A stretch of 64,000 bases of DNA from Lederbergia citri (lineage in GTDB: Bacteria; Bacillota; Bacilli; Bacillales; Bacillaceae_C): the NCBI RefSeq assembly GCF_018343625.1, contig NZ_JAGYPG010000003.1, positions 189,102 to 253,101 of the forward strand, given 5' to 3'. Positions 1 through 8,092 of this stretch are shown one piece after another. The notes under the pieces were generated by a model, which worked only from the letters and a program-made list of their open reading frames with translations, did no database searches and was not told where the DNA came from. Numbering within the stretch: position 1 is the first letter of the stretch; each line of letters begins with the position of its first letter. Position numbers and translations under genes: made by a program.

Positions 1-24
1 AAAAATAATATTATTAAAAATTCA

Positions 25-52
25 TTGACTTTTTGGACGCAGGAATTAAAAT
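25..52 (+). promoter_or_regulatory. Probable sigma-A promoter of the sugar operon
   Basis: TTGACT (25-30) and TAAAAT (47-52) are separated by 16 bp. A short imperfect dyad centred on AACGTT (61-66) lies just downstream, where a LacI-family repressor could act; no such regulator is inside the window, so this is only a suggestion. Confidence 0.6.
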
Positions 53-88
53 ATAGGTATAACGTTTTATTAAAAAGGGGGACGCATT

Positions 89-1312
89 GTGAAGAAGGCA
101 TTTGGTTTAATATCTATAATTCTACTTATGACTATGGTCGTATTAGCAGGCTGTGGCGGTGGAAAAGGTAAAGCTGGAGAAAAAATTGTTATTTTCCAAT
201 CTAAGGTTGAAATAACCGATCAAATGAAAGCACTTGCGAAGGAATACGAAAAGGAAAAAGGCGTTAAAGTTGAGATTTGGGAAACAACTGGTGACGATTA
301 TTTCCAACAGTTGAAAACAAAATTATCAAGTAAGCAAGGGCCATCCATTTTTACATTAGGTGGATTAACTGAAGGAGAACAACTTAAATCTTACGCTTAT
401 GATTTAAGTAAACAAGATTTTATGAAAAATGTTGCTCCTGAAAAAGAATTAGTAGTCGATGGTAAAAAAGTTGGACTTCCATACGGGATTGAAGGATATG
501 GACTTGTTTACAACAAAAGCTTAGTGAAGCCTGAAGACGTGAAAGATTATGATTCATTCAATAATACATTGAAAGCCCTTAAAGCTGATGGAATTAACGG
601 ACTTGGATTATCACAAGAAAGCTATTTCTTAATCGCGCATATTTTAAATACACCATTTGCGCTTTTAGATGACCCAGCAGCTTTTATTGAAAAACTAAAT
701 AAAGGCGAAGTGAAAATGGCAGATACGAAAGAATTCCAAGAGTTTGCTAAATTTATGGAATCCATTCGTGCTGAATCATACAATCCGCTAGAATATAACT
801 ATGATAAGCAAATTGGGGATTTTGCAACAGGAAAAACTGCAATGATCCACCAAGGTAACTGGGCATACGGGATGTTCAAAGATTACGGTGATTTAGGGTT
901 TGAAATGGGTATGCTTCCATTGCCATTAATGGGCAACGATAAAATCGCTGTTGGTGTACCAAGTTACTGGGCAGTTAACTCTGATGCAGATCAAAAAGAA
1001 ATCGATGCAGCGTTAGATTTCTTAAACTGGTTGACTACAAGTGAAACTGGTCAAAAATATATTGTTGATGAGTTTGGATTTATTCCAGCTATGACAAATA
1101 TTGAAGCAAAAGATTTAGATCCGCTTGCTACAGACCTTTTAAAAGCATCTAACTCAGGAAAATCAATTCCTTGGACATTTAACCTATGGCCAGCTGGAAT
1201 TGTAGACGCTGACCTTGCTCCTGCTACACAAGAGTTCTTTATCAATAAAGATATGACTGGACAGCAATTCATTGAGTCCCTTGATGCAGCTTGGGCAAAT
1301 GCTACAAAATAA
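89..1312 (+). CDS. Sugar ABC transporter substrate-binding lipoprotein
   Basis: Extracellular solute-binding protein of family 1 (CUT1 carbohydrate importers), tethered to the outer face of the membrane. The first 22 residues are a lipoprotein signal with two lysines, a hydrophobic stretch and the lipobox LAGC (lipidated Cys22). The remaining 385 residues fit the usual 400-residue size of the family. The start is GTG, supported by the ribosome site AAAAGGGGG 7-8 bases upstream. It is the first gene of an operon with two permeases, a GH65 phosphorylase and a beta-phosphoglucomutase, so the ligand is probably an alpha-linked glucose disaccharide or oligosaccharide. The exact sugar cannot be read from sequence. 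Confidence 0.93.
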   Translation: MKKAFGLISIILLMTMVVLAGCGGGKGKAGEKIVIFQSKVEITDQMKALAKEYEKEKGVKVEIWETTGDDYFQQLKTKLSSKQGPSIFTLGGLTEGEQLKSYAYDLSKQDFMKNVAPEKELVVDGKKVGLPYGIEGYGLVYNKSLVKPEDVKDYDSFNNTLKALKADGINGLGLSQESYFLIAHILNTPFALLDDPAAFIEKLNKGEVKMADTKEFQEFAKFMESIRAESYNPLEYNYDKQIGDFATGKTAMIHQGNWAYGMFKDYGDLGFEMGMLPLPLMGNDKIAVGVPSYWAVNSDADQKEIDAALDFLNWLTTSETGQKYIVDEFGFIPAMTNIEAKDLDPLATDLLKASNSGKSIPWTFNLWPAGIVDADLAPATQEFFINKDMTGQQFIESLDAAWANATK

Positions 1313-1330
1313 GAAGTGAAAAATAAATAA

Positions 1331-1374
1331 GCCTAACATCGAGTATAGTAATTTAACCGGATGTTAGGCTTTTT
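1331..1374 (+). terminator. Intercistronic hairpin after the binding protein gene
   Basis: A perfect 10-bp stem (GCCTAACATC at 1331-1340 with GATGTTAGGC at 1360-1369) is followed by CTTTTTAT. It lies between the binding-protein gene and the permeases. Such an element commonly causes partial termination or protects the upstream mRNA, giving more binding protein than permease. Confidence 0.75.
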
Positions 1375-1421
1375 ATATGAATGAGACTCATTCATACGTA
1401 AAAACGGAAAGAAGGGTTCTT

Positions 1422-2297
1422 ATGAAACAAAAAAAGGATAAAGCGTGGTTTGCTTTATTTACAGTGCCAACACTGATTGCTTTTGTGACGGTTGTCATTA
1501 TTCCGTTTTTTATCGGAATATACTATTCCTTTTTTAGTTGGGATGGAATTCCGGCAAACCCAAAGATTTTTGTTGGATTTGAAAATTACGCTAATTTATT
1601 TGGTGAAAAGCGCTTTATGACATCTGCTTGGTTAACGACTAAGTTTACAGTCATGACACTTATAGCTGTCAATGTTATTGGTTTAGGTTTAGCTTTGCTT
1701 GTAACGACAAAATTGAAGGTTAGAAATATAGCGCGCTCGATGTTCTTTATGCCTAACTTAATTGGTGGTTTAATTCTAGGTTATATATGGAAGTTTATTT
1801 TTTCGGACGCGTTTCTTGTAATAGGTGAAGTAACTGGATTTAAGTCCATCTTCTTCAACTGGATGATTGATCCGCAATATTCTTTATATGCCATGGTTAT
1901 TGTATTCACTTGGCAAATGGCAGGATATGTGATGATCATTTATATTGCTGGTATCGGCTCTATACCGGAAGACGTATTAGAAGCGGCTAAGGTGGACGGA
2001 GCGAATTTCTGGCAAAAGCTTACGAAGATTACTTTCCCGTTATTGATGCCATCCTTTACGATTTGTTTATTTTTATCTGTTTCAAACTCATTCAAAATAT
2101 TCGACGTGAACCTCTCGTTAACGGGCGGTGGTCCAAACAATGCGACGGAAATGCTTGCGATGAATATTTATAATGAGATTTTTGGATATAACAACTTCGG
2201 TTATGGTCAATCGAAAGCGATCATTTTCTTCATTATTGTTGCTGCAATCACATTGACGCAAGTGGCCATTACGAAAAAGAAAGAGGTTGAAATGTAA
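1422..2297 (+). CDS. Sugar ABC transporter permease (MalF/UgpA type)
   Basis: Inner-membrane permease of a CUT1 carbohydrate importer, about 291 residues with six predicted membrane helices. The cytoplasmic coupling (EAA) loop is visible as EAAKVDGANFWQKLTKITFP. I prefer the ATG at 1422 because GAAAGAAGGG sits 7 bases upstream; an in-frame ATG at 1377 has no ribosome site and overlaps the terminator tail. It is much shorter than the maltodextrin permease MdxF/MalF class, so this is not a plain maltodextrin operon. The stop codon shares one base with the next start. No ATPase gene is present, so a shared MsmX-like ATPase must energise it (inference). Confidence 0.92.
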   Translation: MKQKKDKAWFALFTVPTLIAFVTVVIIPFFIGIYYSFFSWDGIPANPKIFVGFENYANLFGEKRFMTSAWLTTKFTVMTLIAVNVIGLGLALLVTTKLKVRNIARSMFFMPNLIGGLILGYIWKFIFSDAFLVIGEVTGFKSIFFNWMIDPQYSLYAMVIVFTWQMAGYVMIIYIAGIGSIPEDVLEAAKVDGANFWQKLTKITFPLLMPSFTICLFLSVSNSFKIFDVNLSLTGGGPNNATEMLAMNIYNEIFGYNNFGYGQSKAIIFFIIVAAITLTQVAITKKKEVEM

Positions 2298-3133
2298 TGA
2301 AAAAAATAGGGAGGTTTTTATTAGGATTATTCGTTCTTGTCCTCGGACTTGTCTATTTGTCACCTATTTATATTATGTTGGTCAACTCTTTCAAAAACCG
2401 TGCAGAACTGTATAAAAACACTCTTGCATTACCTTCTTCTTTTGACTTCAAATATTATCTAGATGCTATGGACAAAATGGACTTCCTACAGTCATTTTTC
2501 AATTCCTTGTTAATTACGGTCGTTTCTTGCTTGCTCATTGTTTTATTCTCGTCGATGACAGCATGGATGTTAGTACGTACAAATGATAAGCTTAGTAAGT
2601 TTATCTTTATGACGTTTGTTGCTACAATGCTCATTCCATTCCAAACACTGATGATGCCATTAATGCAATTCATGGGTAAAATCCGAGATGTATTAGGAAT
2701 CCCTATGCTAAATACTCATGGCGGACTCATTTTCATGTACATTGGCTTCGGTGCAAGTATGGCCGTTTTCTTATACCACGGGTTCATCAAGTCAATTCCA
2801 GTGTCATTGGAGGAAGCGGCACTGTTAGATGGCTGTTCTAAGTTTGGTATTTTTTGGAGAATTGTCTTCCCGCTTCTTAAGCCAATTACAGTTACGGTCA
2901 TTATCTTGGACGTTATTTGGATTTGGAACGATTACTTGCTTCCATCTCTCGTTCTTTCCGATCGCGCTTTACGGACAATTCCACTTTCTACTGCTTCCTT
3001 CTTTGGACAATTTACAATTCAGTGGAATTTAGCGATGGCGGGCCTTACATTAACAATCATTCCGGTTGTCATTTTCTATGCAGCTGCCCAAAAACATATT
3101 ATCAAGGGTGTTGCTTCCGGAAGTGTCAAATAA
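2297..3133 (+). CDS. Sugar ABC transporter permease (MalG/UgpE type)
   Basis: Second permease of the CUT1 importer, 278 residues, the standard length. It has six hydrophobic segments, and the EAA loop reads EEAALLDGCSKFGIFWRIVF about 80 residues before the end. The gene starts in the stop codon of the preceding permease (TAATG, one-base overlap), which implies translational coupling and one-to-one production of the heterodimer. It is followed by the GH65 phosphorylase after 23 bases. Confidence 0.93.
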   Translation: MKKIGRFLLGLFVLVLGLVYLSPIYIMLVNSFKNRAELYKNTLALPSSFDFKYYLDAMDKMDFLQSFFNSLLITVVSCLLIVLFSSMTAWMLVRTNDKLSKFIFMTFVATMLIPFQTLMMPLMQFMGKIRDVLGIPMLNTHGGLIFMYIGFGASMAVFLYHGFIKSIPVSLEEAALLDGCSKFGIFWRIVFPLLKPITVTVIILDVIWIWNDYLLPSLVLSDRALRTIPLSTASFFGQFTIQWNLAMAGLTLTIIPVVIFYAAAQKHIIKGVASGSVK

Positions 3134-3156
3134 TATAGCCGAAAGGGTTTGTCATA

Positions 3157-5445
3157 ATGAATAAGTATCTGTTTGAAATTAATGATTTTAGTACCGGCAA
3201 TGATGATTTAATGCTTCATGAAACATTATTTCATAACGCAAATGGTTACTTAGGTGTACGTTCTAATTATGAAGAAGGGTATCCTGAAGGTTACAATTCG
3301 ATTCGTGGAACGTATATTAACGGGTTCTACGATTTTGCGGAAATGAAACAGGCTGAAAAGCTTTATGGTTTTGTGGAAGAGAAACAAACGATGGTTAATA
3401 TCGTTGATACACAAGGGATTAAGCTAATCGTTGATGGTGAAGAATTCAGCATGTTTCAAGGGACTGTCTTAAAAAGTTCAAGAACATTAGATATGAGAAA
3501 AGGAATTACGAAAAGAACAATCCTTTGGCGTTCGCCGAATAATCGTGAAATAGAGATTGTCATTACGAGAATGGCTTCTTTTACAATGCTCCCGCTGTTT
3601 ACGATTGATTACAAAGTTACGGCCAAGAATTTTTCAGGTGAAGTAAAATTCCTATCTACTCATATCGGAAATGTGCAAAATTATTTTAATCCAGACGACC
3701 CACGTGTTGCAGCGGAAAGTTTTCAGCACGTTCATGTAGAAAAGACAGGGGCTCAAGATGGTGTATCCTTTATATCATCAAAGACGTCAAAATCGAATCT
3801 GTCTGTTTGGTCTGTCGTAAAAAATGAATTGTCAAAAGAAGGAGAAGTACAACAACGTGTTCATTCTCATTCAATAGATTGTGAGATTTCAACGACAATT
3901 GCCCAGGACGAAACAGTATCCCTCTATAAATATACAATTGTTTGTGATTCCATTCGCTATGAAGATGGCAGAGAACACGCATTGGAGTTAATGAACGAAG
4001 CTACAGCCAAAACATTAGCGGGATTATACGAAGAGCAGGAAGAATTTTTGACTCGCTATTGGGAAAATGCGAGTGTAGATGTAGATGGCGACGACGATTT
4101 AAGTATGGCCATTTATTACAATCTGTACCAGTTGCTGCAATCAGTAGGGAAAGATCGATTTAGTAACGTTGCGGCTAAAGGCCTTAGTGGTGAAGGTTAT
4201 GAAGGCCATTATTTCTGGGATACAGAGATGTATATTCAGCCTTTCTTCTTGTTGACGCAGCCTGATATTGTGAAAAACTTGATTGAATATCGTTACAATA
4301 TATTGGATTTTGCACGTGAACATGCGAAAATCATGGGTCACACGAAAGGAGCGTTATACCCGTGGAGAACAATCATGGGGAAAGAATGCTCTGGTTATTA
4401 TCCTTCTGGCTCTGCGCAATATCATATTAATGGCGATATCGCTTATTCTGTTATTAATTATTACCTCGTGATGAAGGATCTGGATTTTATTGCCGATAAG
4501 GGTGCGGAAATTATTTTTGAAACGGCAAGACTGTGGCTTGATGCAGGTCATTTCCACGAAGGTAAATTTATGATTCACAATGTCACTGGACCAGATGAAT
4601 ATACATGTGTTGTGAACAATAACTACTACACGAATACGTTAGCACAGCATAATTTGAAGTGGGCTGTGAAGTTTTATGAACTACTAGAATCGAAGAATAT
4701 GACGTCTGTCGTTGAAAAAATCAAGCTGGATCACGAAGAAATTGAAACGTTTAAACTAGCGGCGGAGCAAATGTACTTGCCTTATAATAAAGAATTGGAT
4801 ATTAATCCTCAGGATGATTCATTCTTAACTAAGAAAGTATGGGATTTTGAAAATACGCCAAAAGATAAATACCCATTGCTTTTACACTATCATCCGCTGC
4901 ATTTATATCGCCACCAAGTATGTAAGCAGGCAGATACTGTATTGGCGCATTTTATTTTAGAGGATGCCCAAAGTTTAAGTACGATAGAAAATTCCTTTGC
5001 GTATTATGAAAAAATAACAACGCACGATTCGTCTTTATCCACTTGTATTTACAGTATTGTTGCGTCGAAGTTGAAGCAATATGACAAAGCGTATGAGTAT
5101 TTTGGAGAATCTGCTAAACTTGATCTTTTTAATACTCATAAAAATACAAAGGACGGCATCCATACTGCCAATATGGGTGGAAACTATATGGCGATTGTCT
5201 ATGGGTTCGGAGGCTTGCGTATTAAGGAAGACGGCTTGCATTTTGCTCCAGCTCTTCCTAAAAAATGGACAGGCTACAACTTTAAAGTCCGTTTTGAAGA
5301 CAGTGTGATTCTTATAAAAGTTGAAGGGGACAATTGCACATTCTCTTTACAAAATGGAAGTGAGAAGTCCATTCATGTTTACGGCAAAACATATGAACTG
5401 AAGGATAGCCTCGTTATTCCGTTGGAGGAAAAAAGCCATGCCTAA
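3157..5445 (+). CDS. Glycoside hydrolase family 65 disaccharide phosphorylase
   Basis: Cytoplasmic phosphorylase that splits an alpha-glucosidic disaccharide with phosphate, inverting to beta-glucose 1-phosphate. At 762 residues it has the full GH65 layout: N-terminal beta-sandwich, linker, (alpha/alpha)6 barrel and C-terminal sheet. The barrel carries WDTE (354-357), GPDEYT with the predicted general acid Glu481, followed by a conserved NNNYYTN, and the KQAD phosphate-site region. The family includes maltose, trehalose, kojibiose, nigerose and oligoglucan phosphorylases; sequence reading alone does not separate them. The beta-phosphoglucomutase gene overlapping its 3' end supports phosphorolysis rather than hydrolysis. 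Ribosome site GAAAGGG lies 9 bases before the ATG. Confidence 0.93.
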   Translation: MNKYLFEINDFSTGNDDLMLHETLFHNANGYLGVRSNYEEGYPEGYNSIRGTYINGFYDFAEMKQAEKLYGFVEEKQTMVNIVDTQGIKLIVDGEEFSMFQGTVLKSSRTLDMRKGITKRTILWRSPNNREIEIVITRMASFTMLPLFTIDYKVTAKNFSGEVKFLSTHIGNVQNYFNPDDPRVAAESFQHVHVEKTGAQDGVSFISSKTSKSNLSVWSVVKNELSKEGEVQQRVHSHSIDCEISTTIAQDETVSLYKYTIVCDSIRYEDGREHALELMNEATAKTLAGLYEEQEEFLTRYWENASVDVDGDDDLSMAIYYNLYQLLQSVGKDRFSNVAAKGLSGEGYEGHYFWDTEMYIQPFFLLTQPDIVKNLIEYRYNILDFAREHAKIMGHTKGALYPWRTIMGKECSGYYPSGSAQYHINGDIAYSVINYYLVMKDLDFIADKGAEIIFETARLWLDAGHFHEGKFMIHNVTGPDEYTCVVNNNYYTNTLAQHNLKWAVKFYELLESKNMTSVVEKIKLDHEEIETFKLAAEQMYLPYNKELDINPQDDSFLTKKVWDFENTPKDKYPLLLHYHPLHLYRHQVCKQADTVLAHFILEDAQSLSTIENSFAYYEKITTHDSSLSTCIYSIVASKLKQYDKAYEYFGESAKLDLFNTHKNTKDGIHTANMGGNYMAIVYGFGGLRIKEDGLHFAPALPKKWTGYNFKVRFEDSVILIKVEGDNCTFSLQNGSEKSIHVYGKTYELKDSLVIPLEEKSHA

Positions 5446-6085
5446 TAAATGTGCGATTTTTGATTTAGACGGTGTGCTTGTCGATACAGCGAAATATCAT
5501 TATCTTGCTTGGAAAGAACTAGCCGAAAAGCTAGGGTTTGAATTTACCCTTGAGCATAATGAGATGCTTAAAGGGGTTTCGAGGATGACATCTTTGGATA
5601 TTTTGCTAGACGTAGGCAATATGAAAGATTCCTTTACAGAAGAAGAAAAAGTAAAGATGGCGACGGAGAAAAACAATCGCTATGTCGAATATATATCCAA
5701 TATCGATGAATCGGAAATTTTGGACGGAGCTCTTTCGTTATTACAAGAGTTAAAGAATAAAGGAATTAAAATTGCGCTCGGCTCAGCAAGTAAAAATGCC
5801 CAAATCATTTTAAAAAATGTTGGCATCAAATCGTATTTTGATGTGATTGTGGACGGGAATTCGGTCTCCAAAGCAAAGCCTGACCCTGAAGTGTTTACGC
5901 TAGGGGCAGATACACTTGGCGTATCGTATGAAGAGTGTGTGGTCTTCGAGGACTCGCAAGCGGGATTGGAAGCTGCTAAAATTGCTGGGATGCTCGCGAT
6001 TGGTGTTGGACAAGAAAAGGATTTGACGAAGGCAGATGTCGTATACTCCTCTTTGGAGGATTTTGATATCGAGCGGTATTTTTAA
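5438..6085 (+). CDS. pgmB: Beta-phosphoglucomutase (HAD superfamily)
   Basis: Converts beta-glucose 1-phosphate, the product of the GH65 enzyme, to glucose 6-phosphate for glycolysis. The 215 residues begin with the HAD motif FDLDGVLVD (nucleophile Asp9, acid/base Asp11), followed by the cap domain, the ALGSASKNA loop, Lys in SKAKPDPEVF and the metal-binding VFEDSQAG. Length and motifs match the bacterial pgmB type. It overlaps the phosphorylase gene by 8 bases, with GGAGG within the upstream coding end, so both are translated from one mRNA. It is the last gene before a strong terminator. Confidence 0.95.
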   Translation: MPNKCAIFDLDGVLVDTAKYHYLAWKELAEKLGFEFTLEHNEMLKGVSRMTSLDILLDVGNMKDSFTEEEKVKMATEKNNRYVEYISNIDESEILDGALSLLQELKNKGIKIALGSASKNAQIILKNVGIKSYFDVIVDGNSVSKAKPDPEVFTLGADTLGVSYEECVVFEDSQAGLEAAKIAGMLAIGVGQEKDLTKADVVYSSLEDFDIERYF

Positions 6086-6090
6086 ATGAA

Positions 6091-6125
6091 AAGATCGTAA
6101 GGGATACTCCCTTACGATCTTTTTA
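6091..6125 (+). terminator. Rho-independent terminator of the sugar operon
   Basis: A 14-bp perfect stem (6091-6104 with 6108-6121), a 3-base loop and a T run. The reverse direction also carries some U, so it may also serve the convergent CPBP gene. Confidence 0.9.
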
Positions 6126-6172
6126 CTTTAAGGCAGAGCGTTATAATGTCTATATTAGGTATGTTCCGCTTA

Positions 6173-6910
6173 TTAATTTGTGATTAGAAAGATTATTGGA
6201 ACAACCGAAAAAGCAATGTTCACGATGAAATGACAGACAATGAGTGGAAATAATCTTTTCTGTTTGTAATAAATGATGCCACTGCCAATACCCCAAAGGA
6301 AAAATGCAACAAAATAGACAACGGTTCCTTGCCAGCTAGGTGCGAGCATGGTGTGTTGCAAGGCAAAACCTAGGGAAGGGATTGCGATTGCAGGTATAAC
6401 TTTTTGATAGTGTTTGAGAAAAAAAGGTTGTGCATATCCGCGATACATCAACTCTTCAATCGGTGCATTTAAAAAAGGAAAAATAAGAGCCACACAAGCG
6501 GACAACCATAATAGCCACTGGGGTCGTGCAAAGATCGTATCGCCAGTGAATACCGTTTGGAAATGCATGTAAAAATTCGGACCAAACATGATAAACATTG
6601 TACTGATTACGGCTAGTAGAAACGGGATATATAAAACAAATAGCCATAAGAAACCAAAAAGCATATCCTTCCATAAGCGCTCACGTTGGAATCCCACTAA
6701 TTCTTTAAGTGGCCGGCCCTCTTTTTTCAATAACTGATGGAGAAGGATAAAACATAAGGCGTTCACAATCGTAAAATAAATTGGTGAAATGTCATTTAAG
6801 AAAGGGAATTGAAAGTCTAATCCGGCTACTATAAATAGAACCGAAAAAATAAGTACACCTATAATCAGCATTGGAAAACGGATGAAAGAGATAATCCATG
6901 CGCTTTTCAT
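6173..6910 (-). CDS. CPBP family intramembrane metalloprotease
   Basis: Integral membrane protein of 245 residues with about seven hydrophobic segments. The CPBP (Abi, CAAX-protease-like) signature is present: a Glu-Glu motif in APIEELMYRGY, a His in ALQHTML and a C-terminal His in CHFIVNIAF; these polar residues coordinate the catalytic metal in the family. Substrates of bacterial CPBP proteins are mostly unknown; some confer bacteriocin self-immunity. No bacteriocin gene lies nearby. The ribosome site is AGGAGGATCC before the ATG. It is probably monocistronic, with the N-acetyltransferase 64 bases upstream on the same strand. Confidence 0.88.
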   Translation of the reverse strand: MKSAWIISFIRFPMLIIGVLIFSVLFIVAGLDFQFPFLNDISPIYFTIVNALCFILLHQLLKKEGRPLKELVGFQRERLWKDMLFGFLWLFVLYIPFLLAVISTMFIMFGPNFYMHFQTVFTGDTIFARPQWLLWLSACVALIFPFLNAPIEELMYRGYAQPFFLKHYQKVIPAIAIPSLGFALQHTMLAPSWQGTVVYFVAFFLWGIGSGIIYYKQKRLFPLIVCHFIVNIAFSVVPIIFLITN

Positions 6911-6974
6911 TGGATCCTCCTAAAAAACCTGAAAAGGGATAGCGTCCTTTATCGGGTATTGGCTTTTGTTATAT

Positions 6975-7748
6975 TCAATCTAGTATAATTCCAAAATATG
7001 TTTTTAAGGCTTCCTTATATTCTTCTTCTGTCTCAGGTGTAAAAGTTCTTACTGAATCATTCGTAAAAATACGAAACTCTTTTCCTTCCACAGAATTTCG
7101 TCCATCGGTCGTACGGACTGCAACCATCGCATCGTTGATGAAAATGGAATCTGGGGCATTTTCACACCAAAATGAAGCCATAATAAAATCTTTAGGAAGT
7201 TGTGGTTCCTCTGTAAAGGAATAAAGTTGTCTCCATTCTCCACGCTTTTTCTCCAATAACATCCATCCGAAGTATGGATCGATTTCTAATTTGTAAAATT
7301 CATCACCTTGCTCGTGAATAAGACCTTCAACCATTTCGATAGGCTGACGAGGTACGATTCCTCCCACGCCTACATCACACAAGAAAAACCTTCCTTCCGC
7401 CTCTACTTTTAAAACGTGATGACGTCTTTTCGGAGGATTATTTGGCTCATCGCGCCAAAAACGTGCGAACAAACTTGTTACTTTATAACCTAATTCCTGT
7501 AATAGCCAGCTGAATAGAGCGTTTAACTCAAAACAATATCCACCTCGACGGCGAATGACGATCTTGTCGTATAAATCAGGAATTTCTAAAGACAGCGGGA
7601 TGCGGTTCAAAATATCGAAATTTTCATATGGAACCGTATGTAGGTGGCATTCTTGTATTTTTGCAAGTGTTTTTGCGCTGCCATCTAGTGGACCGGAGTA
7701 CCCAATTCTGTTTAAATAAGCGCTTACATCTAATTTTGTTTCTGTCAT
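6975..7748 (-). CDS. nat: Arylamine N-acetyltransferase
   Basis: Cytoplasmic enzyme that transfers acetyl from acetyl-CoA to arylamines and hydrazines. The 257 residues carry the catalytic triad: Cys72 in RRGGYCFELN, His110 or His111 in KRRHHVLKV and Asp125 in LCDVGVGG. The length is typical of bacterial NATs. The ATG has a weak AAGGGGTAAGAGAG ribosome site. It may be co-transcribed with the CPBP gene downstream, though the two have no obvious functional link. Confidence 0.93.
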   Translation of the reverse strand: MTETKLDVSAYLNRIGYSGPLDGSAKTLAKIQECHLHTVPYENFDILNRIPLSLEIPDLYDKIVIRRRGGYCFELNALFSWLLQELGYKVTSLFARFWRDEPNNPPKRRHHVLKVEAEGRFFLCDVGVGGIVPRQPIEMVEGLIHEQGDEFYKLEIDPYFGWMLLEKKRGEWRQLYSFTEEPQLPKDFIMASFWCENAPDSIFINDAMVAVRTTDGRNSVEGKEFRIFTNDSVRTFTPETEEEYKEALKTYFGIILD

Positions 7749-7885
7749 ATCTCTCTTACCCCTTTACTGAATAATTCTCTCTTCCACCACTATACCACTC
7801 ATTGCCCGATGGATAAATCCTAAATATTGAATGTGTTAGCACTATATTGGTAATAAATCCAATATAATAACGAGTTTAATTTACT

Positions 7886-7900
7886 TGATAATGATTATCA
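7886..7900. promoter_or_regulatory. Fur box 1 (perfect 7-1-7)
   Basis: TGATAATGATTATCA matches the 7-1-7 Bacillus Fur consensus without mismatch. It is centred about 107 bp upstream of the -35 of the P-type ATPase promoter. The distance argues for activation or for control of another promoter, rather than simple occlusion. Confidence 0.85.
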
Positions 7901-7954
7901 TTAATAATTAGATGAATAGCCCATGTTTATTTGTATTGTCGTTCAAATTAACAT

Positions 7955-7969
7955 TAATAATCATTCTCA
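7955..7969. promoter_or_regulatory. Fur box 2 (degenerate)
   Basis: TAATAATCATTCTCA matches 12 of 14 specified positions of the Fur 7-1-7 consensus. It sits between Fur box 1 and the -35 element. A further half-site-like ATTCTCA follows at 7984-7990. Confidence 0.6.
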
Positions 7970-7996
7970 ATTAGAAATAAAAATTCTCATTTAAAT

Positions 7997-8047
7997 TTGA
8001 CTTGCTAGTTCCCTTTTATTATAATAGTCATATAATAATTGTTATAA
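7997..8047 (+). promoter_or_regulatory. Sigma-A promoter with PerR-box candidate for the iron-efflux ATPase
   Basis: TTGACT (7997-8002), a 17-bp spacer and TATAAT (8020-8025). TAATAATTGTTATAA (8033-8047) matches 12 of 14 specified bases of the PerR consensus TTATAATnATTATAA and lies over the expected transcription start, a repressing position. Confidence 0.72.
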
Positions 8048-8092
8048 ATTAGCTTTCGCTAAATACTGAGCTTAAACGCAGGAGGTGCGGAA

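Noticed and set aside
6173..6910. Bacteriocin immunity function for the CPBP protease
   Set aside because: No bacteriocin precursor, leader peptide or exporter is near; only the general family call is kept.
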